Shown here: one piece after another, positions 43,313 to 52,948 of the stretch
Numbering within the stretch: position 1 is the stretch's first letter
Layout: every line of letters begins with the position of its first letter
DNA from: Blastococcus carthaginiensis
GTDB taxonomy: Bacteria > Actinomycetota > Actinomycetes > Mycobacteriales > Geodermatophilaceae
Assembly: GCF_030731085.1 (NCBI RefSeq)
Contig: NZ_JASNFN010000016.1
Coordinates: 61,424 to 125,423 of the forward strand
Length of the DNA stretch: 64,000 bases
Direction: 5' to 3'
Made by a program: the position numbers and the translations under genes
The notes under the pieces: generated by a model
Database searches by the model: none
The model's input: the letters and a program-made list of their open reading frames with translations, nothing else
Told to the model about the DNA's origin: nothing

Positions 43313-44422
43313 GTGAAGGTCATGACCGTCGTCGGAACTCGACCTGAACTTATTCGCCTGTCTCGAGTCATCACCCGCCTCGACGAAAGCTTTGACCACG
43401 TTCTCGTTCATACCGGCCAGAACTGGGATTACCAGTTGAACGGCGTCTTCTTTGAGGACTTGAGCCTTCGCCAACCCGATCATGCACTCGACGTGGACAC
43501 GTCCAGCCTTGGCGCGGTGCTGGGAGACACGTTGAGGAAGACTGAGCGGGTCATCCAGCAGGAGACACCGGACGCCTTCCTAGTCCTCGGTGACACCAAT
43601 AGTGCCATCTCGGCGGTCATGGCGAAGCGGATGCGCGTCCCCGTTTATCACATGGAAGCCGGCAATCGCTGCTTCGACGAGAATGTGCCCGAGGAGACCA
43701 ATCGCCGCCTCGTCGACCACGTGGCCGACTTCAATCTCGTCTACAGCGAGCACGCGCGGCGCAACCTGTTGGCCGAGGGCGTCCATCCTCGCCGCATCAT
43801 GCACACGGGATCGCCGATGCGTGAGGTCTTGGAACACTACCGCCCCCGAATCGAAGGGTCCGATGTTCTTGCGCGCCTGGACCTCGACTCCGGCGGCTAT
43901 TTTCTCGTCAGCGCCCACCGCCAGGAAAACGTTGATTCCCCGGCAAGGCTCCAGGCACTCGTCCACTGCTTGATCAGGGTCCGGGACACCTTCAACCTCC
44001 CCGTCCTCGTGTCGACCCACCCACGAACGCGGCTCCGCGTCGAACAGCTGCAGGGTGTGATGGGCCTGCGCGACATAAACTTCCACATGCCGTTCGGATT
44101 CCACGACTACAATCACCTGCAACTGCACGCCCGCTGTGTGCTCTCAGACAGTGGAACCATCAGCGAGGAATCCTCCATCCTCCGCTTCCCAGCCGTAACC
44201 CTGCGTTCGTCGATCGAGCGCCCCGAGGCACTCGACACAGGCTCGATCATCACGGTGGACTTGAACCCGGAGTCCCTCGTGGCCGGCATCGAGGCGGCCA
44301 TCGCTAGCCAGCCCAGGACAGTCGCACCCCGCGACTATGGCGTGGAGAATTGCAGCATCAGAGTACGAAACTTCATTCTGTCTACGGCCGAGCAGCACGC
44401 CTCGTGGGCAGGCCTTCGATGA
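43313..44422 (+). CDS. Non-hydrolysing UDP-sugar 2-epimerase, FnlC/CapG/WbjD-like
   Basis: The 369-aa product opens KVMTVVGTRPELIRLSRVI and includes HTGQNWDYQLNGVFFEDL, VLGDTNSA, VYHMEAGNRCFDENVPEETNRR, SAHRQENVD and LSDSGTISEESS, the motifs of the UDP-GlcNAc 2-epimerase family. The N-D-Y and NRCFDENVPEE variants, and the partners CapE and CapF at 49773-51910, point to the CapG branch, which epimerises C2 to make UDP-L-FucNAc. A plain WecB role is the alternative. GTG start. Confidence 0.9.
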   Translation: MKVMTVVGTRPELIRLSRVITRLDESFDHVLVHTGQNWDYQLNGVFFEDLSLRQPDHALDVDTSSLGAVLGDTLRKTERVIQQETPDAFLVLGDTNSAISAVMAKRMRVPVYHMEAGNRCFDENVPEETNRRLVDHVADFNLVYSEHARRNLLAEGVHPRRIMHTGSPMREVLEHYRPRIEGSDVLARLDLDSGGYFLVSAHRQENVDSPARLQALVHCLIRVRDTFNLPVLVSTHPRTRLRVEQLQGVMGLRDINFHMPFGFHDYNHLQLHARCVLSDSGTISEESSILRFPAVTLRSSIERPEALDTGSIITVDLNPESLVAGIEAAIASQPRTVAPRDYGVENCSIRVRNFILSTAEQHASWAGLR

Positions 44423-44450
44423 TGACTCCGGATTCGAAGAGGGCGCGCCG

Positions 44451-45689
44451 ATGACCGACGGTGGGCATCTTCGCATCGCACTGGTAACCCAAGGATTCGC
44501 GACCGGTGGGGGCGTACCTACCATAGCCCGCTGGCTGCACGGGGAGCTTGCGGCCAGAGGCCACAGAGTGGTCATCTATGACCTCGCCACGTCTCGCCGG
44601 GATCCTGCCAGCCGAAGACTGACGGCCCCTAAGTCGTGGTTCCGCCGCTCCTTGAACGAACCACTGGGCGATTCGCCGGTGGATCGACACTGGGGAGCAA
44701 ATGCCGTCGAGCTTGAGCCAATGCGATACCGGCCTCGACGCGAACTGACCAGCGCGTTGGACCAGTTCGACGTCATCCAAGTCGTCGCTGGTGCACCCGC
44801 GCTCGCTCGGGCAGTCGTCGACTCGAAGTCACCAGTGGCACTTCAGGCCGCAACGATGGTCCGCTGGGAACGAGAGTCCAGACTCGCGGCCATGCCCCTG
44901 CCCCAACGATTGTGGCGACAGGTCATGACCGTCTTGTCGACGCGAGCCGAGACCCGAGCTCTGCGGTCCGTCGACGCTGTCCTTGTGTGGAACCAAGCAA
45001 TGATGGAAGCAGTCCGGCCACACGCCAAGGGACTCGTCGAACTGGCGGCACCGGGTGTCGACGTCAGGCGCTTCACTCCGTCTCCGGACGGGTGGCAGCA
45101 TAATGGCTATCTGCTCTGCGTCTGCCGACTCGCCGAGCCTCGCAAGGGACTCCGCCGGTTGATCAAGGCATACGCACACATGGTCGACGTGGACCCGTCA
45201 GTGCCCGACCTCGTGCTAGCCGGACGAGGCCAGCTGTCGACTTCCGACTCTTCGTTGATCGTCCAACTTGGCCTGTCGCATCGGGTCCGGATCCAATCTG
45301 ACGTACCACCCGAGAGGCTTCCCGCGCTCTACCGCGGCGCCTCGGTATTCGTGCAGGCCTCTCACGAGGAAGGATTCGGCATGTCTGCGCTTGAGGCCAT
45401 GTCGTGCGGTGTTCCAGTGGTGGCCACGGATACTGATGGCACTCGCATGTCCATACGGTCCGGCGAGACGGGGTGGCTGGTGGCGCAGGGGCCAGACGAA
45501 GACGGCGTCGTTCAGGCACTCGCCACGCGAACCCTCCAGACACTCAGCGCAGATGGAGCTGCGATGAGCGAACGCGCGCGCCGGCACGTCCTGGACTACT
45601 TCTCCTCCGAGCGAAGCATCTCGACCTTTATCGCAGTTTATGGCCACATCACCTCGGATGCCTGGCTTGGAACGGATGTGAAGACATGA
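44451..45689 (+). CDS. GT4-family glycosyltransferase
   Basis: The ATG at 44451 has AAGAGGG upstream. The 412-aa product shows LRIALVTQGFATGGGVPTI, the hinge region YLLCVCRLAEPRKGLRRLIKAY and HEEGFGMSALEAMSCGVPVVAT with the E-x7-E motif. It is a retaining GT4 transferase. The stop overlaps the ATG of a 46-codon frame (ATGA). Confidence 0.93.
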   Translation: MTDGGHLRIALVTQGFATGGGVPTIARWLHGELAARGHRVVIYDLATSRRDPASRRLTAPKSWFRRSLNEPLGDSPVDRHWGANAVELEPMRYRPRRELTSALDQFDVIQVVAGAPALARAVVDSKSPVALQAATMVRWERESRLAAMPLPQRLWRQVMTVLSTRAETRALRSVDAVLVWNQAMMEAVRPHAKGLVELAAPGVDVRRFTPSPDGWQHNGYLLCVCRLAEPRKGLRRLIKAYAHMVDVDPSVPDLVLAGRGQLSTSDSSLIVQLGLSHRVRIQSDVPPERLPALYRGASVFVQASHEEGFGMSALEAMSCGVPVVATDTDGTRMSIRSGETGWLVAQGPDEDGVVQALATRTLQTLSADGAAMSERARRHVLDYFSSERSISTFIAVYGHITSDAWLGTDVKT

Positions 45690-45826
45690 CCGCAGCCCGC
45701 CGCAGCGTTACGGAGCTGTCGGTTGAACAGTTCGAAGTCGGGAAGCTGATCGCTAAGATGGCGCGCCGTAAGCGGTCCAACGGTGACACGTCTCTGCCTA
45801 GTTTGTGTAGCCACCATGAACGATGA
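45686..45826 (+). CDS. Hypothetical 46-aa protein, ATGA-coupled to the upstream GT
   Basis: The frame begins in the stop of the glycosyltransferase gene (ATGA) and encodes MTAARRSVTELSVEQFEVG, a central LIAKMARRKRS segment and an end rich in Ser/His. It is basic, without a membrane helix. The coupled start is the only strong support; codon bias cannot separate it from noise at this length. Confidence 0.4.
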   Translation: MTAARRSVTELSVEQFEVGKLIAKMARRKRSNGDTSLPSLCSHHER

Positions 45827-45949
45827 CTGCGGACTCCTAGTAGCGTGGGTCCGCAGGGATTAGCAACAGGTGCCCACGCGGGTCGGGCAGGGGGCGATCT
45901 CAACGGCACGGTCGTTTCCAGGCGCAACCAGCATGACGAGGGATAAAGA

Positions 45950-47206
45950 GTGAGACGAGGCGGTTCTCGCTACCTGCGCATCGTCGGACGAACCGCGGCA
46001 TTCAACGCGAGCACGACTCTGGTAAGCGCGGCCACCGGCGTACTCCTCGCCCGAGTGCTGGGGGCCGCTGGCCGCGGCGACTACGCTGCGGCCACTGCCT
46101 TCTTCGGCATCGTCCTCGTCATCTTTGAGCTTGGTCTCGCCGCCTCCGTCGTCTACTTCTCCGCGCGTCGCCAAGATCTAGCGGACACGTTCGTCCGGAC
46201 GGCCCTAGGCCTTCTACTCCCCTTGGCCGTAGCCGGGAGCGTGTTCGTCGTCGTCGCTTCGTTCACCTTTATGGATGGTTCGGAAGGCCGGGACATTGCC
46301 CTCCTGGTCATCGCAGCGCTTGTTCCGATTAGCTTCGCTGCCGCGCCAGCGGTCTTCGCCCTCCAAGCTTTGGACATCCGACTGTGGAACGTGGTACGCC
46401 TCGTCCAGCCTCTTCTTTTCGCCAGCGCGCTGACGGCCGCGGTGGTCACACTCGACGTGGATGTCCGTATCGCGACGGGCGTCTTCGGCGCTTCGTTAGC
46501 CGCCCAAGGCCTACTGGCCTGGTGGCTGTACCACCGTCGACGAGAACGGCGGGGCAGGTTTTCCCCCCTCGAGGCAGCACCCATGCTTCGGTACGGCTTG
46601 TCCAACGCCGCGTCCACCGCCCCGAACGCGTTGAACGGGCGCTTCGACCAGATCCTCCTAGCCCTCATGGTCGCACCCGCCGCGCTGGGGCAGTACGCGG
46701 TTGCCGTCTCACTCAGTCTGATGGTGGCGCCGCTGGCAGTTGCTTTCGGCAACGTAGCCTTCCCGCGGCTGGCCGGGGGAGATGACTCCGAAGCGACACT
46801 GCGGCATGCCCTTCGGGGTTCCTTCGTCGTTGCGATCTTGGGCGTCGTGGTCGTGGTTGCCCTCGCGCCCGTCATCGTCCCTACGCTCTATGGTCAAGGC
46901 TTCGATGAGGTCCCCCGGCTCCTGCTCGGCCTCGCGCCCGGCGCCGCTTTCTTTGTCGTCAATCAAGTGGTCGGAGACCTTCTACGCGGGATGGGGAGAC
47001 CCACCCTCGTCGCACGATGTGAGTGGACCGGCGTTGTCGTGACTATCGTCGGCTTAGCCATACTTGTACCTCTGATCGGCGCCTTCGGGGCCGCTCTCAC
47101 CTCCTCGGCGACGTACATCACAGTCCACGTACTTCTACAATTTGCACTCCGCGCGGCCAGGTCGAAGCCCAACTCATCCGCCGCGACGGGCGCCGTCTCA
47201 GATTGA
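45950..47206 (+). CDS. Oligosaccharide flippase (Wzx, MOP superfamily)
   Basis: The 418-aa protein has about twelve helices and the MOP-type N-terminus FNASTTLVSAATGVLLARVLGAAGRGDYAAATAFF (helices 1-2), with the conserved L-G-A-x-G-R-G-D loop. A polar GLSNAASTAPNALNGRFDQILL region precedes helix 7. It probably flips the L-FucNAc/D-FucNAc-containing repeat unit. GTG start with GAGGG upstream. Confidence 0.93.
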   Translation: MRRGGSRYLRIVGRTAAFNASTTLVSAATGVLLARVLGAAGRGDYAAATAFFGIVLVIFELGLAASVVYFSARRQDLADTFVRTALGLLLPLAVAGSVFVVVASFTFMDGSEGRDIALLVIAALVPISFAAAPAVFALQALDIRLWNVVRLVQPLLFASALTAAVVTLDVDVRIATGVFGASLAAQGLLAWWLYHRRRERRGRFSPLEAAPMLRYGLSNAASTAPNALNGRFDQILLALMVAPAALGQYAVAVSLSLMVAPLAVAFGNVAFPRLAGGDDSEATLRHALRGSFVVAILGVVVVVALAPVIVPTLYGQGFDEVPRLLLGLAPGAAFFVVNQVVGDLLRGMGRPTLVARCEWTGVVVTIVGLAILVPLIGAFGAALTSSATYITVHVLLQFALRAARSKPNSSAATGAVSD

Positions 47207-47259
47207 GGGTCAGCGCTAGGCAGGTCTTGCCGAGCTACACGAATCGAAAGGATGCTTCT

Positions 47260-48243
47260 GTGCGCGTAGGAGTGATTGGTCCACCCGAGGCGGACGAGTT
47301 CGCGGCCAACATCGTGGCATGCCTGCCGGATCTGGGCGTGGAAGCAATCGCCCTAGGGGCGGCGCGGCGGCGACCTCACGGCAGACGCGCCACAAATCTT
47401 CAATACGCGGTGGCTTCCGCCGCCCCACCGTTGGACTTGCGACTCCAGCGTGGCGTGCTGGCACGGGCTCTCGAGGCCGAACTTGACCTTGTCATAAGCG
47501 TGGAGGGGGCGCTACACCCGGAGGTCGTTCGAGCATTGCGCCTGAATGGCGCGCGAGTGGCGCTCTGGTTCCCCGACCATGTGAGCAACCTCGGCGTCCT
47601 GCGGATGATGGCTGCAGAGTACAGCCGAATGTATTTCAAGGACCCGCTGCTGGTGGAGCGACTGGTTACGACATATGGGCTCCGTTGCTCATTCCTTCCC
47701 GAGGCCTGCAATCCGGCCTGGCACCGCCCTATCGGTGAACCAGCGTCGGCCGGCGGCATTGCCGTGGTCGGAAACATGTATGTGACGCGGGTTCACCTTC
47801 TGAACCGTCTCGCCTCAGCAGGCATACCACTGACACTCCATGGCGCGGGATGGCCACAGATTACGCCCGCCGGACCAGCCGCTTCACTCGCCGTGCAAGC
47901 GCCCGTTCACCGAGAAGACAAATCCCGGGTCTTTCGACAGGCTGCCGGCGTGCTGAACAACCTGCACCCGGCAGAAATGACCTCGGTGAACTGCCGCTTG
48001 TTCGAGGCGACGGCGGCGGGAGGGGCAGTGCTCTGCGAGGATCGCCAGAGTTTGAGAGACCTCTTTGACGTCGGCACGGAGGTCCTTGCGTTCGCCAACT
48101 ACGACGAATTGGTTCAACACATCAAGCAACTCTTCGATGAGCCTGACCTGACGCGTAGAGTGGGTGATGCCGCTGCCCAACGGGCGTTGGCGGAGCACAC
48201 GTACCAGCATCGCTTGACGGAGATTCTGAGCGACCTAGCCTGA
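47260..48243 (+). CDS. CgeB-like glycosyltransferase
   Basis: From GTG 47260 (AAAGGA upstream) the 327-aa protein opens VRVGVIGPPEADEFAANIV. Its body has VALWFPDHVSNLG, FKDPLLVERL and FLPEACNPAWHRP, and its C-terminus has SVNCRLFEATAAGGAVLCEDRQSLRDLF, the pattern of CgeB-type (Glyco_trans_1_2) enzymes. It is the last gene of the rightward operon and overlaps the convergent polymerase gene by 9 bp. Confidence 0.88.
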   Translation: MRVGVIGPPEADEFAANIVACLPDLGVEAIALGAARRRPHGRRATNLQYAVASAAPPLDLRLQRGVLARALEAELDLVISVEGALHPEVVRALRLNGARVALWFPDHVSNLGVLRMMAAEYSRMYFKDPLLVERLVTTYGLRCSFLPEACNPAWHRPIGEPASAGGIAVVGNMYVTRVHLLNRLASAGIPLTLHGAGWPQITPAGPAASLAVQAPVHREDKSRVFRQAAGVLNNLHPAEMTSVNCRLFEATAAGGAVLCEDRQSLRDLFDVGTEVLAFANYDELVQHIKQLFDEPDLTRRVGDAAAQRALAEHTYQHRLTEILSDLA

Positions 48244-49767
48244 GTATCGAAGACGCGTCGCAGGCCTGGACATGGTCGCGACCATTCGCGCCGAGATGGT
48301 CGCCACTACAACGACGCCCACCAACGAGGCCCAGAGTCCCAGGTAGTCCATTTCCTGCTTCACGAGCGGCGCAAATAACAGCATCGGCAGGAATAACAGT
48401 CGGGGATCAGTACGTGGATCTCCGTTCCTCTCGTCTATTGCGCGGACCAGCATCCCTAGTATGGCCATGCCGAGCGCCACAACCCAGGGGCCGCCGTGTC
48501 GCCACAGGTCTCCATAAGGCGTCATAGCGTTGGAGGTGAATACGCCCGGTGGTAGGCCGTAGTACACCGAGCTCATCCGGTAGCCCGCGTCAAGTACCGG
48601 CTTTCCCGCCCAAAGAGAGCGCGGTATGAGGCCAAGGACCGGTCCAGCGGCGAGATCGACGGGCGACTGGTAGGGCACAACCTCAGGGGTCTTTTGCATG
48701 ATCACTGCAACGTCGCCCACGCGTGACAGTCTTTGGCCGAACTGCTCCATGGACTCCGTCATGGACGTATCGCTTGTCGACGCGGCTAAATCGTCGACCG
48801 TGATGGTCTCCAATACCTGCGCGGGCGAGAGGCGGCCGGATCCCACCAAGACTGATAGTCGGTATTGCGTAATCAACGGGACAATAACGACGACGACGAG
48901 ACTTGCGGCTATGAGAATAGGCAGAAATCTGACTCGGCGCCTAACCCCATAGCCGAGGAACACCGCTACGAATTGGATGATCACCGATTCTTTTAAACCG
49001 GCGAACAGGCCGAGGGCGACCTGGGTCAGAACGACGTACACCAACAGTGCTAGCGCGCCGCCGTTGCGCTCTCCCGCATACCACCATGCGGCGAGGAGGG
49101 TGCTAAGTAGGCCTACGTCCGCTAGCAGTGCCAGGACAGCGGGAAGGGACGAGGTTGCCCCGAGCGCCGCGCTCGGGTCGGAGAGGTACCCGAAGCTGCC
49201 TGAAAGCATGGCACCCACCTGCGCCAGAACGCTAATGCCCCAAAGGGTCAGCACGGATGCTGGGCCCGGACTACCAAGGACTGGACCCTGCAGACCCGCG
49301 TTCGCCCTGTTTACCACCGTTTTAAGGATCCGCGGGGTGAACGCGTAACCAAGCGCGAAGGAGGCCAAGCCCGCCAAAGCGAGCAGCGCCGCAGGCACCA
49401 GAAAGGCTGGGTCGGTGACTGCACGCGTCCCCTCGGCCGGCGCAAGCCAGACTAGTGACGCAAGGCCAAATACCACCCCGAAGCCAACGCAGATCCACGG
49501 ACCCAAGCGCAGCAGCGCCAAGCCGCGTCGCAGACGTAGGGGGCAGGCCAGGATCGCAGCAAAGATCAGGCCCGCGAGAAACAGCGCCACGGAGACCACT
49601 ACAAGCCTGACTTCGTGAGAAACGCGGATCAATCCATCTATGAGGCCAAGTCCTGCGACACCAGAAACCCATACGCCAAGGAGTATGAGCGGTGCGACGA
49701 CGGCGCGCTTTGCGGCCGTTGCTGATCCTGACTGGCCCAAGTGATTGGGGGATTCGACTGCTGTCAT
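48235..49767 (-). CDS. Oligosaccharide repeat-unit polymerase (Wzy)
   Basis: From ATG 49767 (AGGAT upstream) the 510-aa protein has about twelve helices with a large loop late in the sequence (RSLWAGKPVLDAGYRMSSVYYGLPPGVFTSNAMTP region). The P-R-S-L-W and Y-G-D-L-W-R motifs are similar to O-antigen polymerases of gram-positive capsule loci. It is the last gene of the leftward operon, starting 5 bp after the CapF-like gene. It polymerises the flipped repeat units. Confidence 0.88.
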   Translation of the reverse strand: MTAVESPNHLGQSGSATAAKRAVVAPLILLGVWVSGVAGLGLIDGLIRVSHEVRLVVVSVALFLAGLIFAAILACPLRLRRGLALLRLGPWICVGFGVVFGLASLVWLAPAEGTRAVTDPAFLVPAALLALAGLASFALGYAFTPRILKTVVNRANAGLQGPVLGSPGPASVLTLWGISVLAQVGAMLSGSFGYLSDPSAALGATSSLPAVLALLADVGLLSTLLAAWWYAGERNGGALALLVYVVLTQVALGLFAGLKESVIIQFVAVFLGYGVRRRVRFLPILIAASLVVVVIVPLITQYRLSVLVGSGRLSPAQVLETITVDDLAASTSDTSMTESMEQFGQRLSRVGDVAVIMQKTPEVVPYQSPVDLAAGPVLGLIPRSLWAGKPVLDAGYRMSSVYYGLPPGVFTSNAMTPYGDLWRHGGPWVVALGMAILGMLVRAIDERNGDPRTDPRLLFLPMLLFAPLVKQEMDYLGLWASLVGVVVVATISARMVATMSRPATRLRYSG

Positions 49768-49772
49768 GGCGA

Positions 49773-50888
49773 TCAATCCTGTGCCGATGGGTACACCGGA
49801 AAGGGATATGTGTCGGGAGACTGAGGATCGAGAAGTTCGTTGGTCCAGAACACCGTTGTAACCGGTCGACTGCCTGTGTTTTTCAAGGAATGAGCCCACA
49901 TCGGCGGCATGTCCACGGCTTGCGGCCTGCTCCCAGATACCGCGAAAGCGATCTCTTCTCCGGTAATAAGCCGCCGAAGACGGATCTCCGCTTCGCCGTC
50001 CACGACGATGAACCGTTCCACCTTTCGTCGGTGAAAGTGCTGCCCACGCACGGCCCCTGGGACCGTGGTCGAGACGAAAGACAATGAGTCGGTGCTCTGG
50101 GCGCGCGCTGACTCGAACAACGTTCCCCGCGCGTCGCTGTGCATGACCTTGTCGATCGGAAAGGCGCCTGGGAAGCAGAAGGACTGGTACGTGTTGAAGA
50201 GGGCGACGCGGAACCGCGTCGAAAGGTTTGGGAAGTCTCCGGCGTCACGGTAACTGGTCATGCCTTCAAGCTGCGTCAGGACGTCGGACACAAGGGTAGG
50301 GATACCTGTCGGGCGGATTACGCCCTCTTGTCCAGTCAGCAGGACGTCCAGCAGTTGGTCAGCAGCGTCCTGCGCGTGCAGGAGGGGCAGTTCCCGATCG
50401 TCCTTTACGGTCGGCTGCCTTCCCGCAGCCAACTCGTGCGCGAAGGTGGCGACGACCGAGTTGTAGAACGGTCGGCCACCTTCCCCGAAGACGTTTGGGA
50501 GCATCAAGTCCGCGAAGACCGCTCCGACTTTGGCCGCTCCCTGAGCCAACGTATCGGTGGCGAAAGCCTTGCTCCGACCGAACGGTGTCGCTGTGCCGGC
50601 GTGGATGGAGTTGCCATGGACGACAATGCGTATGGGCGTGTCTTCGAGGGCCTCTGCCAGGGTCACGGCCAAGTACCTGTTGCCCGCCTCGACGTCCTCG
50701 TCGCTCCCTCGGTTCACGCCTGCTAAGTGCACCACGGCGTCGCAGTCCTGCAGGCGCTGACGAAGCGATGCGGCATCCGCCAGTTCAGGTCGGCTGACGG
50801 GAACGGCGACATGCTTACCTCCCGCCAGCAGGGCGCACTGCAGGTGCCAGCCGAGGAAGCCGTTGGCACCCGTGACGGCAACCCTCAC
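49773..50888 (-). CDS. capF: CapF/WbjC/FnlB-type reductase-epimerase with C-terminal cupin
   Basis: The 371-aa protein has an N-terminal SDR domain (AVTGANGFLGWHLQCALL, HLAGVNRG, FGRSKAFATD, MLPNVFGEGGRPFYNSVV) and a C-terminal cupin (HSDARGTLFE, VRGQHFHRRKVERFIVVDGEA), the two-domain build of CapF. CapF completes epimerisation and reduction of the CapE product toward UDP-N-acetyl-L-talosamine, which CapG turns into UDP-L-FucNAc. Its ATG overlaps the capE stop (ATGA). Confidence 0.95.
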   Translation of the reverse strand: MRVAVTGANGFLGWHLQCALLAGGKHVAVPVSRPELADAASLRQRLQDCDAVVHLAGVNRGSDEDVEAGNRYLAVTLAEALEDTPIRIVVHGNSIHAGTATPFGRSKAFATDTLAQGAAKVGAVFADLMLPNVFGEGGRPFYNSVVATFAHELAAGRQPTVKDDRELPLLHAQDAADQLLDVLLTGQEGVIRPTGIPTLVSDVLTQLEGMTSYRDAGDFPNLSTRFRVALFNTYQSFCFPGAFPIDKVMHSDARGTLFESARAQSTDSLSFVSTTVPGAVRGQHFHRRKVERFIVVDGEAEIRLRRLITGEEIAFAVSGSRPQAVDMPPMWAHSLKNTGSRPVTTVFWTNELLDPQSPDTYPFPVYPSAQD

Positions 50889-51910
50889 GTCATCTCGCTC
50901 ACGGTTGCCATCACCTCGGGGACGGTCCTGAGGAGGCTAGCGACCCCTTCGACATCCAACCGGTCGGTGTTGTGAGAGGTGTAGTCATCGAGGGCGGCCT
51001 CGGCCTCGGACCCCTCGTCGAAGTAGAGACCGTAGTTCAGGGAGCGAGCGTCCAAGGGCACCCGGAAGTACTGCCCGTGATCTTCAGCGCGGAGTACCTC
51101 CTCGCGGGAGAGCAGCGTCTCGAAGACCTTCTCGCCATGGCGCGTACCGATCACAGCGGTCTTTGCGGGCCGGTCCACCAGAGCGGCGACACCTTCGGCG
51201 AGCGTTTGCACGGTGGCTGCCGGGGCCTTGCGGACGAAGAGGTCACCTGGTCGCGCGTGCAGTAGGGCGTGCCGGACCAGGTCGACCGATTGGTCGAGGG
51301 ACATCAGGAATCGGGTCATGTTCGGATCCGTCAGCGTCATCGGCTCGCCGCTCGCGAGCTGCTCTAAGAAGAGGGGTACCACGGATCCGCGGGACTGAAG
51401 GACGTTGCCGTAACGAACAACGGAGACGACTGTTTGCGATTCGGGATTGTTACGAGCGAATGCCTGAGCAGTCTTCTCCATGAGTGCCTTCGTCATGCCC
51501 ATGGCATTGATCGGGTAGACGGCCTTGTCCGTACTTAGCATGACCACGGAGCTCGCCCCATGCCGGCCGGCGGCTTCCACCACGTTGTGACTCCCGGTCA
51601 CGTTCGTCAGGACTGCCTGCGACGGGAAGAACTCGCACGACGGCACCTGCTTGAGCGCCGCAGCATGGAAGACGTTGTTTACGCCCCGAACGGCGTCATC
51701 GACGCTCGCGGCGTCGCGCACGTCCCCCACGTAGAAGCGCATGCGTTCGTCACGCAGTTGGCGGCGGAGGTTGTCCTGCTTCGCTTCGTCTCGACTCAGG
51801 ATCCGGATCTGGGCAACGTCTTCATTGAGCAGAGACCGGGCCATGGTGGAACCGAAGGAGCCAGTACCGCCGGTGATAAGGACGGTCCGTCCTGCTAGGG
51901 AGCTGGTCAC
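50885..51910 (-). CDS. capE: CapE/WbjB/FnlA-type UDP-GlcNAc 4,6-dehydratase/5-epimerase
   Basis: The GTG start at 51910 has AAAGG 8 nt upstream; GTG 51946 would add twelve residues. The 341-aa product has TVLITGGTGSFGSTMARSLL (NAD site), ILSRDEAKQDNLRRQLRDER, VFHAAALKQVPSCEFFPSQA, LSTDKAVYPINAMGMTKALME and VVRYGNVLQSRGSVVPLF, the motif set of CapE-type inverting dehydratases. It is the first committed enzyme in L-FucNAc formation. Confidence 0.95.
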   Translation of the reverse strand: MTSSLAGRTVLITGGTGSFGSTMARSLLNEDVAQIRILSRDEAKQDNLRRQLRDERMRFYVGDVRDAASVDDAVRGVNNVFHAAALKQVPSCEFFPSQAVLTNVTGSHNVVEAAGRHGASSVVMLSTDKAVYPINAMGMTKALMEKTAQAFARNNPESQTVVSVVRYGNVLQSRGSVVPLFLEQLASGEPMTLTDPNMTRFLMSLDQSVDLVRHALLHARPGDLFVRKAPAATVQTLAEGVAALVDRPAKTAVIGTRHGEKVFETLLSREEVLRAEDHGQYFRVPLDARSLNYGLYFDEGSEAEAALDDYTSHNTDRLDVEGVASLLRTVPEVMATVSEMT

Positions 51911-51994
51911 GTCAAGAGCCTTTCTTTCGTAGAAGGTGCGCGGCACAGCGGCTACTCCGACGCAATGTGCAGCCGCCGGAGCTCGTCCGATTGA

Positions 51995-52948
51995 TCATGT
52001 TGGCCCGCTGTTCCGCCGTCTTAGTTCCCGTCCAAGGTGTGCCCACCCCTCGATACCGACGGGAGGGCGCCAGCCTTGACGAGTCAGCCAACTCTCGGCT
52101 TGCGACTGCCCGAACCACAGCACCTCTAGCCGCCGACTGTGCGCAACCATCCGTGGAGAGGTGCGGCCGAGCGCGCCTCCGAACGCGACCACAGACCGCG
52201 CGAGGCAGCGAGGCAGCCGACGGGCGCGCCTGCCGCCGAGGAGATCCAGAAGTTCACCCGTGGTCAGTCCCTCCCACGGATGGGCAACCGTCGGTGAAGG
52301 TTGCCGCCCATGGAGCGCCAAGAATGCGATCGCGTCGGCTACGTTCGGAAGGAGGCTCTGGGGAGTTGGATCGTTGCCCGGCGAAGCCACGGCAGCGAGC
52401 GGCGAGCCAGCTAGGCGAGCGAGGGAACGGGTGACCGCTCGGGACGCCGCATGGACGCCCGGTGGCCGGTAGACCACCGCTCGCCCCTGGCCGAGTTGCC
52501 TTACAAGCTCTTCCCCTAGCGACTTTGAGCGCGAGTATGGCGACATCACTACTCCCGTCGGCCCGTCATCAAGCACTGCTCGATCTCCCTGGACTGCCGC
52601 GCTGCTCACGTGAACGAAACGGGCGACAGCCGCCTGACTGCAGAGGCCGGCGATGAACCCCGGTACAGCCGCATTAGCCGCGATAAGGGCACCTTCATTG
52701 GACGATGTCGCATCCGACAGCCCGGCCGCGTTGATGACCGCGTCCGCCCCCGCCAAGACCCCTAGCAAGGAGCCGTGAGCGGTCATCGCGTCACGTGCGG
52801 CAGACTTCGCGTCGGCCGCAGAGACAGGGTTGAACCGAGGGGTTGGGACGGCGATCGAGTCCGCGCCGCGCTCCCGTAGTGCTGCGACGGCCGCGCTGCC
52901 GACGAAGCCGGAAGCACCAAACACCACTACCCGGGGGGCCCCCGTCAA
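51995..52948 (-). CDS. NAD-dependent SDR, probable UDP-4-keto-sugar reductase (WbpV/CapN-like)
   Basis: The TTG start at 52948 overlaps the stop of the upstream GT (TTGA). The 317-aa protein has VVVFGASGFVGSAAVAAL, VINAAGLSD, FVHVSSAAVQGDR and the catalytic Y-x3-K in MSPYSRSKSLGEELV. With a WbpM/CapD-type dehydratase upstream it is a good candidate for reduction of UDP-4-keto-6-deoxy-GlcNAc to UDP-D-FucNAc. Its low match to any single family in its C-terminal third makes this an inference. Confidence 0.82.
   Translation of the reverse strand: MTGAPRVVVFGASGFVGSAAVAALRERGADSIAVPTPRFNPVSAADAKSAARDAMTAHGSLLGVLAGADAVINAAGLSDATSSNEGALIAANAAVPGFIAGLCSQAAVARFVHVSSAAVQGDRAVLDDGPTGVVMSPYSRSKSLGEELVRQLGQGRAVVYRPPGVHAASRAVTRSLARLAGSPLAAVASPGNDPTPQSLLPNVADAIAFLALHGRQPSPTVAHPWEGLTTGELLDLLGGRRARRLPRCLARSVVAFGGALGRTSPRMVAHSRRLEVLWFGQSQAESWLTRQGWRPPVGIEGWAHLGRELRRRNSGPT

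Noticed and set aside
43313..44422. Calling the epimerase a plain WecB
   Set aside because: The N-terminal phrase, the NRCFDENVPEE block and the capE-capF partners favour the CapG branch; WecB is kept only as an alternative.
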